Shown here: piece by piece, positions 1-9,201 of the stretch
Numbering within the stretch: the stretch's first letter is position 1
How the letters are laid out: each line of letters begins with the position of its first letter
NCBI GenBank assembly: GCA_029243485.1
Contig: JAQWRY010000079.1
Location: forward strand, 1 to 64,000
From: Candidatus Binatia bacterium
GTDB taxonomy: Bacteria; Desulfobacterota; Binatia; UBA12015
DNA: 64,000 nucleotides
Direction of reading: 5' to 3'
Position numbers and translations under genes: made by a program
The notes under the pieces: model-generated
The model's input: only the letters and a program-made list of their open reading frames with translations
Told to the model about the DNA's origin: nothing
The model's database searches: none

Positions 1-97
1 CTCGCGATTTTTGTTTAGTCGCGGTGGAACTTCAGCTTGGATCGGAACGTTCGGCGTCCGCGACTAAACAAAAATCGCGAGACTAACCAACGTCCCC
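1..97. repeat. Palindromic 3'-end element, copy 1 (cut by window start)
   Basis: The left arm begins inside the window edge (ctcgcgatttttgtttagtc), and the right arm at about 58-97 is its inverse complement extended by gactaaccaacgtcccc. The outer end (97) touches the stop codon of the receptor pseudogene (TGA, complement of 98-100). Read from that gene, the element continues in frame as GGG GAC GTT GGT TAG. The loop (about 25-57) is clearly related, in reverse complement, to the loop of copy 2. No transposase is visible nearby. The form resembles REP/BIME or MITE-like elements, but that class assignment is inference. Confidence 0.9.
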
Positions 98-2392
98 TCA
101 GAAGCGGTAGCTGAGCTCCGCGCCGTAAGTCCGCGGCGGCGCGTAGTACCAGACCAAGTTCCCGAATGTTGAAACGAACGGTGAGACGAAGTTGAAGTTG
201 GCTTCGTCGGTCAGGTTCCGGCCCCACAGCGCGACCTGTGCTCGGTCATCGAGAAAATCGTAGCTGAGCCGAGCGTGGAGCAAGTTGTAGCCACGCTGCG
301 TCGCCTGGGGCACTTCGGTGCCCGCCCAATTGATCGCAGCGTTGTAGGCCCAATCGACGCGCGGCGTGATCCAGCCATCGAGCCACCCGGGACCGCCCGC
401 CTCGATCCCGAAGGAATACTGAAACGAGAGGTACGACTGGAGGTCGGGAACGCCGATGAATCGCTGACCGGCGCGGTCGATCGGCTCCCCATCGAGATCG
501 CTGATGGATTCAAAGGTGTCGTACGTCGCGTCGAGATAGCCGATCGAACCGCGAATCTGCGCACCCTCGAACGGGACCGCGAGGATCTCGACCTCGACCC
601 CCTGTGTGGCCGCCTTCCCGGCGTTCAGCGTCTGGCGATTCGTCTGAATCCCGCCGGGCGCGTCAGGGTCTTCGGCGACCTCGAGGACCCGTGACCTGCA
701 GATCGCTATAACCGCCGTAGAAGAGCGCCAGATTGAACGTCACTCGCTGGTCGAAGCCGATCGTCTTGAAGCCGAGCTCGTCCATGTCGAGCGTCTCCGG
801 ATCGAATGGCAGCAGCTCCTCCACCTGCGGGTTGATGACTCCGTTGAAACCACCACCTTTGAAGCCTCGCGAGTAGGTGAAGTAGCCCATCAGGTGATCG
901 AGGGGCGTGTCGCCCATCAGATCTTCGGGCAGGGTGAACGCGAGACTACCCATCGGCGTCCATGCGTCGAACGTCTTCGAGTTCGCCTCGTCGACGGTCG
1001 GCGGGGCGTCGGCACGAGGGTCGCGACTGATGATCCCGAGCTCCTTCTTGTCCGACGTGTAGCGGACACCGCCGGTGAGGCTCGCCCACTCCGTCATGTC
1101 CCTCGTGGCCTGGCCGAAGAGCGCCCAGGTGAAGTTGTCTATCTTGGTCGTGCCCTCGGTGACGGAGTTCAGGACCTCGGGGACGGCCTGGGTCACGCTG
1201 ACGTCGTTGCCGTTCTCCCAGAAGAGGAACGCACCGGTCACGTAAGAGAGCCCACCCTCGAGCGCTTCGCCGTTCACCTGGAACTCCTGACTGACCTGCT
1301 CCTGCAAGCGGCCGTCACCGTTCAGCGGGTCGCCGCCGGAATTCGAGAGCTGCAACAGCTGAAACTAGGTCATGTCGAGGTCGTCACGGCGGCGCGGCTT
1401 TTGCTGGCGCCACGAGGTGAGAGACTTCAACTCCAGGCTCTCCAGTGGGCCCAGATCACCGGTGTCCCACTGAATCGTCCCCCAGGTTCCGTAGCTCTCG
1501 ACGTCCAGGATCTGCGCGACGTTCGGCGAGCCTTCGAACAGCTCGCTCTTCTCGCACGCGTCGTAGAAACCGGGCACGAGCGTACCCAGGCCTTCTCGAA
1601 GAATGACCTCGCACTCTCCGCCTTTCCCAAACGTGTGTTGCCGCGACCACGAACCACTCACGTCGATCGTCACGTCGTCGACGGGAAGAACCCGGACCGA
1701 GCCGAGAAACGACAGCGAGTTGCGGTTGCTGTACCCATGATCGCGGAACGAGTTCTCGAAATAGCCCGCATCGTTCTGACTTCCGAACGCGAACCTCGCG
1801 AAGAGGCGGTCCTCGATCACGGGGAGGTTCACCATGGCTCGGGTATCGATCGTTCCCAGGCTGCCGGGACGCACGAAGGCGAAGCCCTCGAATTCTTCGC
1901 TCGGTTTGATGGTCGTGATGTTGATCGCGCCGCCGACGGTGTTCTTTCCGAACAGTGTCCCCTGGGGCCCACGCAGAACTTCGACCTGCTGCACGTCGAG
2001 CACGTCGATGATGCTGCCGAACGACCTGGGGAGGAAGACCCCATCGACGTAGATCCCGACGCCCGGATCGAAGGCGATCTCTCCGGTCGACGTCCCGACG
2101 CCGCGGATCTTGACCGTGCTCTCGAGATTTCGACCGGCGGTGAACTCCATGTTCGGAACGAGATCCTGAATCTCGTCCAGCCGTGTGATGCCCGCCTCGC
2201 GGAGGGTCGTCTCCCCCAGCGCGGTGACCGAGACCGGGGTGTCCTCGAGAAGCTCGTCCCGACGTCGCGTTGGTACTCAGACGGGGATTCGATCCGTTCG
2301 GCGCCGGCCGGCCCGGGCCACGACTGCGGCCCCAGGGCCAGTAAGGCTAAACCGGCGATGGCGGAGTGCTTTCCAGCTCGTGAGTTCGGCAT
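98..2392 (-). pseudogene. TonB-dependent receptor, pseudogene (three lesions)
   Basis: This is a paralogue of the intact receptor at 4620-6944, sharing QVEVLRGPQGTLFGKNTVGG, FDPGVGIYVDGVF, a GFKGGGFNG segment and a C-terminal ELSYRF beta-signal ending in Phe. The likely start is the ATG at 2390-2392, preceded by GGGGAGGA and followed by a signal peptide. Three lesions are visible. Near 2250-2290 the frame changes where the TonB box (EEIIVTARRR in the paralogue) should be. At 1365-1367 a TAG stands where the paralogue has a CAG Gln codon. Near 665-710 a frameshift separates SDLQV from the rest of the barrel, which then continues in another frame to 98. Rejoined, the pieces make a nearly complete outer-membrane importer. 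It is divergent from the lipoprotein gene at 2495. Sequencing indels could explain the frameshifts but not the stop substitution. Confidence 0.88.
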
Positions 2393-2494
2393 GAGTCCTC
2401 CCCGAACGAGCTTCTGGCACAGCACAACGAAAGCGTCGACGAGACGGAGAAACCCGCTCGTTCGCGATGCCCTACCGGTGCTAGGCTCGCCGCA

Positions 2495-4543
2495 ATGCGC
2501 GCCCAAACTCGCCGTGCACCGACCGCAGGTCTTCTGGTCCTGATCCTCATCGCGGGCTGCGGCGACAGCAGCAGTTCCGGCGAAACGTCGGACGGCCGCG
2601 GCGATGGCGGGAGCCCTTTCGACGGCACCATAGAGCTCAACGTCCCAGACGCCGAATTCTGCGAGGCACTAGATCGCCGACACTGCCTGCTCCCGTTCCC
2701 CAGCGACTTCTTCACCGAGACCGACGACGCCACCGACACGGGGATCCACGTTCTCCTTCCCACGGATGCGATGCCGGTCAACGTTCATGGCGTTCCGGTC
2801 GACACGACCGAGTGGAATCGAAACGATGGATTTTCGCCGGGCGCCCAGATCCTGACGTATGTCGGCAAGGTCGACCTACCCGCCTCCGGCGCAGCGCCGA
2901 TCACGGACATGGCCCGGTCTCTCGAGCCCAACGCACCGATCGTGCTCCTAGACGTGGAGACCGGCGAGCGCATTCCGCACTGGGCCGAGTTCGACGCCAA
3001 CGTCGAGAGCGATGCCAATCGCGTTCTGTTCGTGCGACCCGTGAAGAACCTCCTGGAAGGGCATCGACACATCGTCGCGTTGCGCGGACTCGTCGATACT
3101 TCGGGGGAGGCGATTTCAGCATCGGATGAGTTCCGCGCTTACCGCGATCGCCTCGAGTCCACCGTCCCGGCAATCGAAGACCGCAGAGAGCACATGGAGG
3201 GCCTCTTCGCCTCGCTCGACGGTGCCGGCGTGGATCGCGCCGACCTGATTCTCGCGTGGGACTTCACCGTCGCAAGCGAACGCAACCTCTCCGAGCGCCT
3301 GCTCCACATGCGGGACGACGCGTTCGCGCGCCTCGCCGATGCGGCTCCCGCGTTCGCCGTGACGGAAGTCGAGGTCGATCTCGACGACAACGTCGCGCGA
3401 CGTATCACAGGAACGTTCGAGGTCCCGCTCTACATGACCGAGGGCGGAATCCCCGGGGCGCGCCTCGCCTACGGCGACGACGGCCTTCCGGCCCACACGG
3501 GCACGTATACAGCTGCCTTCCGCTGCATCGTCCCGGGCGTGGCTCTCGCGGGCCCAGACGGCACTGCCGTGCCCGCGCGCCCGAGCGTCTACGGACATGG
3601 GCTCCTCGGGAGCGAACGCGAGGTGAGCGCCGGGAACGTACGGGCGATGTCGAACGAGCACCGGTTCGTGTTCTGTGCGACGAAATGGCTCGGCATGTCC
3701 GAAGAGGACATCAGCAACGCCGTCGGGATCCTCAGCAACTTCGCCAACTTCCCGACGCTTGCCGACCGTTGCCAACAGGGAATCCTGAACGCGTTGTTCC
3801 TCGGCCGGCTGATGATCCACGCGGACGGACTCGGCTCGCACGAAGCGTTCCAGGGGAGTGGCGGCGCCTCCGTCATCGATCCAAGCGAGCTCTTCTACGA
3901 CGGCAACAGCCAGGGCGGCATCATGGGAGGTGCAGCGACCGCCGTGGCGATCGACTGGACCCGCGCCGTGCTCGGCGTGACCGGAATGAACTACTCGATC
4001 CTCCTGCAACGCAGCGTCGACTTCGACACCTATAACGCCATCTTCGAGCCCGCCTACGAGAACGAGATGGAGCGAAGCCTTCTCCTCGTCATCGCGCAGA
4101 TGCTCTGGGACCGCGGCGAAGCGAATGGGTACGCCCACCACATCACCGAAGACCCGCTTCCGGGTACGCCCGCGCACGAGGTCCTGATGCACGTCGCGCT
4201 CGGAGATCACCAAGTCGCGCAAACAACGGCCGCCATCGAGGCGCGCACGATCGGCGCGAAAATCCACCGGCCGGCCGTCACCAAGGGGCGACTCCAAGAC
4301 CTCACCCCGTTCTGGGGCATCGACCCGATTCCGGCCGACCCGTACTCGGGCTCCGCCCTGGTCATCTGGGACAGCGGCTCACCGGCACCTCCGCTCGAGA
4401 ACGTTCCCCCGCGAGAGGGCGAGGACCCCCACGAACACCCGCGCGCGGACGAACAGGCGCGCGTGCAGAAGTCAGAGTTCCTGCGCACGGGGGGCACAGT
4501 GGTGAACGTTTGCGGTGACGCGCCCTGCATGGTTCCGCGCTAG
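2495..4543 (+). CDS. Lipase-like alpha/beta-hydrolase lipoprotein
   Basis: A 682-residue exported lipoprotein. The N-terminus has a basic stretch, a hydrophobic core and a lipobox (LIAGC, Cys22), followed by a Ser/Gly-rich tether. The mature part opens with a segment rich in Cys, Phe and Pro (HCLLPFPSDFF) of a kind I associate with the bacterial lipase/virulence-factor lipase family. A nucleophile elbow GNSQGG lies near residues 469-474, after a YGHGLLG segment near 365-375 that could form the oxyanion region. The likely role is hydrolysis of esters or lipids at the cell surface; the substrate is unknown. It lies between two receptor genes, so release and uptake of a lipid-like compound is a reasonable inference. 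The gene ends with TAG, 76 bp before the intact receptor. Confidence 0.75.
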   Translation: MRAQTRRAPTAGLLVLILIAGCGDSSSSGETSDGRGDGGSPFDGTIELNVPDAEFCEALDRRHCLLPFPSDFFTETDDATDTGIHVLLPTDAMPVNVHGVPVDTTEWNRNDGFSPGAQILTYVGKVDLPASGAAPITDMARSLEPNAPIVLLDVETGERIPHWAEFDANVESDANRVLFVRPVKNLLEGHRHIVALRGLVDTSGEAISASDEFRAYRDRLESTVPAIEDRREHMEGLFASLDGAGVDRADLILAWDFTVASERNLSERLLHMRDDAFARLADAAPAFAVTEVEVDLDDNVARRITGTFEVPLYMTEGGIPGARLAYGDDGLPAHTGTYTAAFRCIVPGVALAGPDGTAVPARPSVYGHGLLGSEREVSAGNVRAMSNEHRFVFCATKWLGMSEEDISNAVGILSNFANFPTLADRCQQGILNALFLGRLMIHADGLGSHEAFQGSGGASVIDPSELFYDGNSQGGIMGGAATAVAIDWTRAVLGVTGMNYSILLQRSVDFDTYNAIFEPAYENEMERSLLLVIAQMLWDRGEANGYAHHITEDPLPGTPAHEVLMHVALGDHQVAQTTAAIEARTIGAKIHRPAVTKGRLQDLTPFWGIDPIPADPYSGSALVIWDSGSPAPPLENVPPREGEDPHEHPRADEQARVQKSEFLRTGGTVVNVCGDAPCMVPR

Positions 4544-4619
4544 TGTACCGCCGGCTACCCTCAGCGACCTGACCGCGCGGTTGCTTGCGACCGAGGTCGA
4601 GTCCGGTCTATGACCCCAC

Positions 4620-6944
4620 ATGATGGCGCGGTCGCTCTGGGTCGTTCTACTCTTGCTCGATCTTCTCGTCGTCCCGACACCCCGGACATGGGCCCAAGAC
4701 GCCCCCCCGGAAGCCGAGAAAGACAGGGGTCGGATCGAGGAAATCATCGTTACGGCCCGCCGTAGGGAAGAACTCCTCGAGGACACGCCGATCTCGATCA
4801 CGGCGGTCACGGCGGACGCACTCCGCGAGACCGGCGTCACGCGCCTGAATCAGATCCAGGAACTCGTCCCTAACCTGACCTTCTACTCAGGCCGCTCCGG
4901 AACGACCTCCGCCGTCTTCATACGCGGCGTCGGGCAGGTGAATTCCATCATCACGTTCGACCCCGGCGTCGGGATCTACGTCGACGGGGTCTTCCTCGCA
5001 CGCGCGGCCGGCTCGGTGCTGAACGTATCGGACATCGCACAGGTCGAGGTCCTGCGCGGCCCCCAGGGGACGCTATTCGGCAAGAACACGGTCGGCGGTG
5101 CGATGAACATCACCACCGTGCAGCCCAAGGAGGAGCTCGAAGGCTGGGCGTTTGTCCGAGCCGGTAGCTTCGACTCGGTCCAAACGCGCGCAATGGTCAA
5201 CATTCCGGTCGACTTCGGCTGGCTCGAGGACAAGCTCTTCACCCGCTTCTCGTTCTCCTCCGAGAACAGCACGGGCTACACGAAGAACACTTTCCAGAAT
5301 CGGAACGGGAATACGAGGAACTCCCTCGCGTTCCTGGGAGCCGCTCGCTTTCTGCCCACCGAAGACATCGAGTTCCTCTTGAAGGGGAGTTGGTTTCGCG
5401 ACCATACGACGAGCAAGGGCGGAGAATGCGTCGTGGTGACGGATCCGTCGCCGCTCTCCGGGCTGATCCAGGAACCGGGCTTCCTGCCCGCGTGCCGCGA
5501 TAGCCAACCATACCGCTTCCAAGCCGACACCGCGTCCATCGCGGACCTCGAGAGCTACGGCCTGTGGGGCGTCGGCACCTGGGACCTCGGCGATGCCGGC
5601 CCCGCCGAGAACCTCTCACTGAAGTCGATCACTTCGTGGCGCGAGCAGGTTCCTCAGATCCGCGAAGACGGCGACATGACGCAGTTTCGCGTTCTGCAAT
5701 TGAACGACATTCCCGGCGATCCACCGTTCAATGGAGAGGCGGGCCATCAACAACAGATCAGTCAGGAAATCCAACTCCAGGGCGATGCCCTCGAAGGCAA
5801 CCTCTCCTACATCGGAGGCTACTTCACCTATTGGGAGACGGCGGACGCGACCCAGACGATCGAGTCGCTCACGAAAGCGCCGGCGAGTCTCGGCGGAAGC
5901 TCGCGAGCCCACGTCGCCGTCGACAACTGGTCGTGGGCCCTGTTCGCCCAAGCTACGTACGATCCGCTCGAGTGGCTGAGCCTTACCGCCGGGCTCCGGT
6001 ACACCGAGGAGAAGAAGGGCTTCGCGAAGAATCAGATGAACGTCTTGAACGGCGACATCATGGTCGACGCAGACGAGAGCGAGGTCTTCACCGCGTGGAC
6101 TCCGATGGCGAACTTGTCCATCCGCGCACCCGACGATTGGATCGACTCAACACCCTTCGATCACTTGCTCGGCTACCTCACCTACAGCCAAGGCTTCAAA
6201 GGCGGTGGCTTCAACGGCAACACGCGCAGCGGTGTCCCCGATCAACTCCAACCGTTCGACCCGGAGACGCTCGACTCGTACGAGATCGGCTTCAAGACGA
6301 TCTCATGGGAACAGAAACTCATCTTCAACGTCTCGCTCTTCTATGGCGACTACTCCGACATCCAGGTCTCCACCGTCGTTCCGGGCAGTGGCTTCCTCGC
6401 GGAGATCGTGGTGCGGAACGCGGCAAAGGCGACCACGAAAGGCGGTGAGTTCGAGCTTACCGCCCTCCCCTTCGACGGCGCGCAGATCATCGGCTCGATC
6501 GGCTTCGTCGATGCCACCTACGACGACTTCTCGAGCGTGAGCGCTCTCGACAATTCCGTGATCGACCGGGCGGGCGAGCCGTTCAACGACATTCCGGCGT
6601 TCCAATCACGCCTGACATTGCAGTATTCCTACGAGCTCCCTGCGTTCGGGCCCGACTGGCTCGACGGCTGGATCACACCGCGACTCGACTGGTTCTATCG
6701 AAGCGCCGTGAACTACCAGTTCCCGGAACTCACCCAGGCCGTACAAGGCGGATACAACTTGCTCCACGGCCGCCTTTCCTACGATTTCAACAACGACCGC
6801 AGCCAGGTCGCGTTCTGGGCCCGAAACCTGACCGACGAAGCCTACTTCCAGCAGGTCCTCCCAACAGCCAGCACCCTCGGAACCGCAACGAGGTACTACG
6901 AATCCCCGCGCTCGTTAGGAGTAGAGTTGAGCCACCGCTTCTGA
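4620..6944 (+). CDS. TonB-dependent outer-membrane receptor
   Basis: A 774-residue receptor with a complete domain order. There is a signal peptide ending near residue 25 (TWAQD), a TonB box EIIVTARRR at about 41-49, a plug domain with VEVLRGPQGTLFGKNTVGGA, and a 22-strand-type barrel ending ELSHRF with the terminal Phe expected for BAM recognition. It imports a ligand across the outer membrane using TonB/ExbBD energy. The family resembles the large group used for complex organic compounds as well as siderophores, and the ligand cannot be told from sequence. ATGATG gives two adjacent starts; the first is used. The stop TGA (6942-6944) is immediately followed by palindromic element copy 2. The broken paralogue at 98-2392 has the same arrangement. 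Confidence 0.93.
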   Translation: MMARSLWVVLLLLDLLVVPTPRTWAQDAPPEAEKDRGRIEEIIVTARRREELLEDTPISITAVTADALRETGVTRLNQIQELVPNLTFYSGRSGTTSAVFIRGVGQVNSIITFDPGVGIYVDGVFLARAAGSVLNVSDIAQVEVLRGPQGTLFGKNTVGGAMNITTVQPKEELEGWAFVRAGSFDSVQTRAMVNIPVDFGWLEDKLFTRFSFSSENSTGYTKNTFQNRNGNTRNSLAFLGAARFLPTEDIEFLLKGSWFRDHTTSKGGECVVVTDPSPLSGLIQEPGFLPACRDSQPYRFQADTASIADLESYGLWGVGTWDLGDAGPAENLSLKSITSWREQVPQIREDGDMTQFRVLQLNDIPGDPPFNGEAGHQQQISQEIQLQGDALEGNLSYIGGYFTYWETADATQTIESLTKAPASLGGSSRAHVAVDNWSWALFAQATYDPLEWLSLTAGLRYTEEKKGFAKNQMNVLNGDIMVDADESEVFTAWTPMANLSIRAPDDWIDSTPFDHLLGYLTYSQGFKGGGFNGNTRSGVPDQLQPFDPETLDSYEIGFKTISWEQKLIFNVSLFYGDYSDIQVSTVVPGSGFLAEIVVRNAAKATTKGGEFELTALPFDGAQIIGSIGFVDATYDDFSSVSALDNSVIDRAGEPFNDIPAFQSRLTLQYSYELPAFGPDWLDGWITPRLDWFYRSAVNYQFPELTQAVQGGYNLLHGRLSYDFNNDRSQVAFWARNLTDEAYFQQVLPTASTLGTATRYYESPRSLGVELSHRF

Positions 6945-7057
6945 GGGGACGTTGGTTAGTCTCGCGATTTTTTTTTAGTCGTGAACGCCGAGCGTTCGGG
7001 CCCGAGCTGAAGTTCCATCGCGACTAAACAAAAATCGCGAGACTAACCAACGTCCCC
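6945..7057. repeat. Palindromic 3'-end element, copy 2 (shared by two convergent genes)
   Basis: The arms start ggggacgttggttagtctcg and end with its exact inverse complement. The stem is about 37 bp, with a G-to-T mismatch in the left arm (ttttttttta versus tttttgttta). It begins on the base after the receptor stop codon. Its right arm contains the stop codon of the convergent sugar-kinase gene: GGG GAC GTT GGT TAG reads as the last four residues GDVG plus stop. The loop matches the reverse complement of the copy 1 loop with scattered differences. It could act as a bidirectional transcription end or RNA-stabilising hairpin. Mobility is inferred only from copy number. Confidence 0.93.
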
Positions 7058-7963
7058 GACCCGACAGGCGACCTCGGCGGCGGTGGGTATCGAGGGGCCG
7101 GCGCCGGCTCGCTCGACGCAAATCGAGGCGGCGAGGTTCGCGTAGGAGAGCGCGCCTTCGAGATCGTCGCCGGCGGCCGTGCGCGCAGCGAGAGCGCCGA
7201 CGAACGTGTCGCCGGCGGCTGTCGTGTCGACGACTCTCGCGGGATGTCCGGCGAGGATGATTTCGCGGTGTCCGGCAAGCGCTACCACGCCGTGCCCACC
7301 CAGGGTCGCTACGACGGTCTGAGACGAATCGGTCCGGGCGGCGCGCAGGCCCGCGAACACTGCGGCGGTGTCCGACGGGTTCGGCTCGGGCCGCTCGGCC
7401 AAGTAGGCGAGCTCGCTCTCGTTCACGACGAGGACGTCGGCGCAGCCGAGACTCGACGCGCCCCCTGGAAGAGACGGCGCCGCGTTCAGGATCGTGGTCG
7501 CGCCCGCGGCACGGGCCCGGCCGAGAACCGCGGCGACCGTGGGCAAGGGGATCTCGAACTGACAGACGACGACGTCGCCCTCGGAGAAGTCGGCGACGAC
7601 GTCGTCGGGCTCGACGCGACCGTTGGCGCCGGGAACGACGACGATCGAATTCTCACCGTCCGAGGCCACGACAATCAGCGCCACACCCGTGGCGACGCCT
7701 TCGGTCCGAACGACGTGCTCGACCCGCAGTCCCTGCGCTCCGAGGAACGCCATCTGCTCCCCACCGAAGCCGTCGTCGCCGACCCGACCGACCATCCAGG
7801 TCTCGGCACCAAGCCGCGCCGCGGCCACCGCCTGATTCGCCCCCTTCCCACCGGGATGCGTCGCGAACTCCATCCCCACCAACGTCTCACCCGGCCGAGG
7901 CTGCCTATCCGCTCGAGCGACGAGGTCCACGTTGATTGATCCGACGACGAATACCCTCGACAT
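7043..7963 (-). CDS. rbsK: Ribokinase-type sugar kinase (PfkB family)
   Basis: A 306-residue kinase that phosphorylates ribose or a related sugar with ATP in the cytoplasm. The N-terminus has the PfkB pattern VGSINVDLV and the sugar-binding GGKGANQAVAAARLG segment (residues 38-52). The C-terminal signature DTTAAGDTFVGAL starts at residue 246, with Asp252 as the expected catalytic base. The length is normal for ribokinase. The last four residues (GDVG) and the stop codon are encoded by the palindromic element at 6945-7057, so the native C-terminus was replaced or extended. No ribose transporter or regulator is adjacent. The true substrate could be another pentose or nucleoside. Confidence 0.9.
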   Translation of the reverse strand: MSRVFVVGSINVDLVARADRQPRPGETLVGMEFATHPGGKGANQAVAAARLGAETWMVGRVGDDGFGGEQMAFLGAQGLRVEHVVRTEGVATGVALIVVASDGENSIVVVPGANGRVEPDDVVADFSEGDVVVCQFEIPLPTVAAVLGRARAAGATTILNAAPSLPGGASSLGCADVLVVNESELAYLAERPEPNPSDTAAVFAGLRAARTDSSQTVVATLGGHGVVALAGHREIILAGHPARVVDTTAAGDTFVGALAARTAAGDDLEGALSYANLAASICVERAGAGPSIPTAAEVACRVGDVG

Positions 7964-8046
7964 TTCTCACTCCATGCCACGATCTGCCGCCGTAACGCCA
8001 TGGCAATCCACTTATCGGATCTCGCCGGGACGCCGATATCCAAGTC

Positions 8047-8238
8047 GTGGCCGGAGGGTGGACCGGCGTGATCTCGAACGAGCTGTGCGATTGGGGCCTA
8101 GAAGCTCCCGTCGCCGACTCGTTCGCCTGCGAGTTCTTCGTGAACCAACCCTACGACGTTGCGACCGGGACCGTCCTTCTCTGCAAACGCCTCGGAGTTC
8201 TAGGCCCGGAAGAACCGGCGGCCGGAACGATCGGCTAG
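8047..8238 (+). other. Short open frame, possible gene remnant
   Basis: A GTG-initiated frame of 63 codons lies in the gap between the sugar kinase and the ThuA-like gene. The same frame is open a little further upstream (ADIQVV before the GTG). The product mixes hydrophobic, aromatic and Cys residues in a protein-like way (NELCDWGLEAP, CEFFVNQPYDV), unlike the Arg/Pro-rich shadows typical here. There is no clear ribosome-binding site. I do not recognise a family. It may be the tail of a deleted gene or chance. Confidence 0.25.
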
Positions 8239-8253
8239 CGCGGCGAACGCCGT

Positions 8254-9111
8254 CTAGCAGTCGCCTTCGAGGCCGGCCGCCCACGCGATTCCGCCCTCGA
8301 GGACGCCGACGTACAGCTCTTCCTCGTACGCGCTCGCTGCGTGCCCCATCGCAGAGTAGAGCGATCTCCCCTCGCCGATGCACTGGCTCCAGAGAACCGG
8401 GTGATCTTCGCCCATCCGAAGGTCCGTATTGATGAAGTAAAAGAGATGCATCTCCGGCGAGTAGGTGGTCTCGTCGAGCTTCGCCAAGACACGCACCCCT
8501 TTGTTTCGCGGGCTCTCTTCGAAGGAGTACCACTCGTCGGTGCGCACCCAGTTCGCCGGCAGGTGCTTGGAGGCGGGGTGCTCCGAATCTTCCACGATGA
8601 CGGTCGCCTCTTGAAACTGAGGCCCCATGGGGTGTCCGGTGAACTGCGCGCCGATCAGATCAGTTCCGTACCAGCCCCACTCGTAGCTCGGGTCGCCGCC
8701 GGCACCGTGGATCCCGACGAAGCCACCACCCTTCTCGACCCACGAACGCAAGGCAGTCTCCTGCGTCTCACTCAGAATCGGGCCGCTCGTATTCTGGAAG
8801 ACGACGACGTCGAACTTGGTGAGATCGTCGTCGTTGATGACGGCGCCGTTCTCGGTGGCAAAGAGCGACCAGCCTCGCTTCTTCGCAATGGCCTCCAGTG
8901 CCGTGTGGGCCGCGGGAATCGCTTCCTCATGCCGGAAGCCGTTCGTCTTGGAGAGGACGAGGACGGCGGGACGGCTCAACTCGGGGATGTCCGGAGGGTC
9001 GGTATCGTGATCGTGGCTGGGAAAGATCACGCGCAGCCCGCTGCACCCACCCAGGAGGAGGAGTGCGGACAGAAGCGCGGCGGCGGGTTGGCAGCATCCG
9101 GTCATCCTCAT
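8254..9111 (-). CDS. ThuA-domain lipoprotein
   Basis: A 285-residue lipoprotein: the N-terminal signal peptide ends in LLGGC (Cys23). The rest is a ThuA-like, glutamine-amidotransferase-type fold: VLVLSKTNGFRHEEAI, then FDVVVFQNTSG, then GGGFVGIHGAGGDPSYEW, then a region with HPVLWSQCIGEGRSLYSAMGH. ThuA proteins are linked to trehalose and disaccharide use, including 3-keto-sugar routes, but their chemistry is poorly defined. The class I amidotransferase Cys is not present in the GIHGAGG loop, as is usual for ThuA. It is transcribed leftward and is divergent from the cupin gene at 9202. A DUF1080/Gfo-Idh sugar cluster lies about 11 kb away, with which it may cooperate (inference). Confidence 0.85.
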   Translation of the reverse strand: MRMTGCCQPAAALLSALLLLGGCSGLRVIFPSHDHDTDPPDIPELSRPAVLVLSKTNGFRHEEAIPAAHTALEAIAKKRGWSLFATENGAVINDDDLTKFDVVVFQNTSGPILSETQETALRSWVEKGGGFVGIHGAGGDPSYEWGWYGTDLIGAQFTGHPMGPQFQEATVIVEDSEHPASKHLPANWVRTDEWYSFEESPRNKGVRVLAKLDETTYSPEMHLFYFINTDLRMGEDHPVLWSQCIGEGRSLYSAMGHAASAYEEELYVGVLEGGIAWAAGLEGDC

Positions 9112-9201
9112 TTAGTAGTCCCCCGCCTTTCGACGATCAAACAGAACCCCGCGGCCGGACTCGCAAGTAGCGGCCCCCTGCGAATCGTGGCACTAGGCAG
9201 C

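Noticed and set aside
894-2543. A long rightward open frame of 549 codons through the receptor pseudogene
   Set aside because: Arg/Glu-rich with no domain signs, antisense to a recognisable receptor; a typical shadow in GC-rich DNA.
3116-4297. A leftward 393-codon frame inside the lipoprotein gene
   Set aside because: Antisense shadow of a gene with signal peptide and nucleophile motif.
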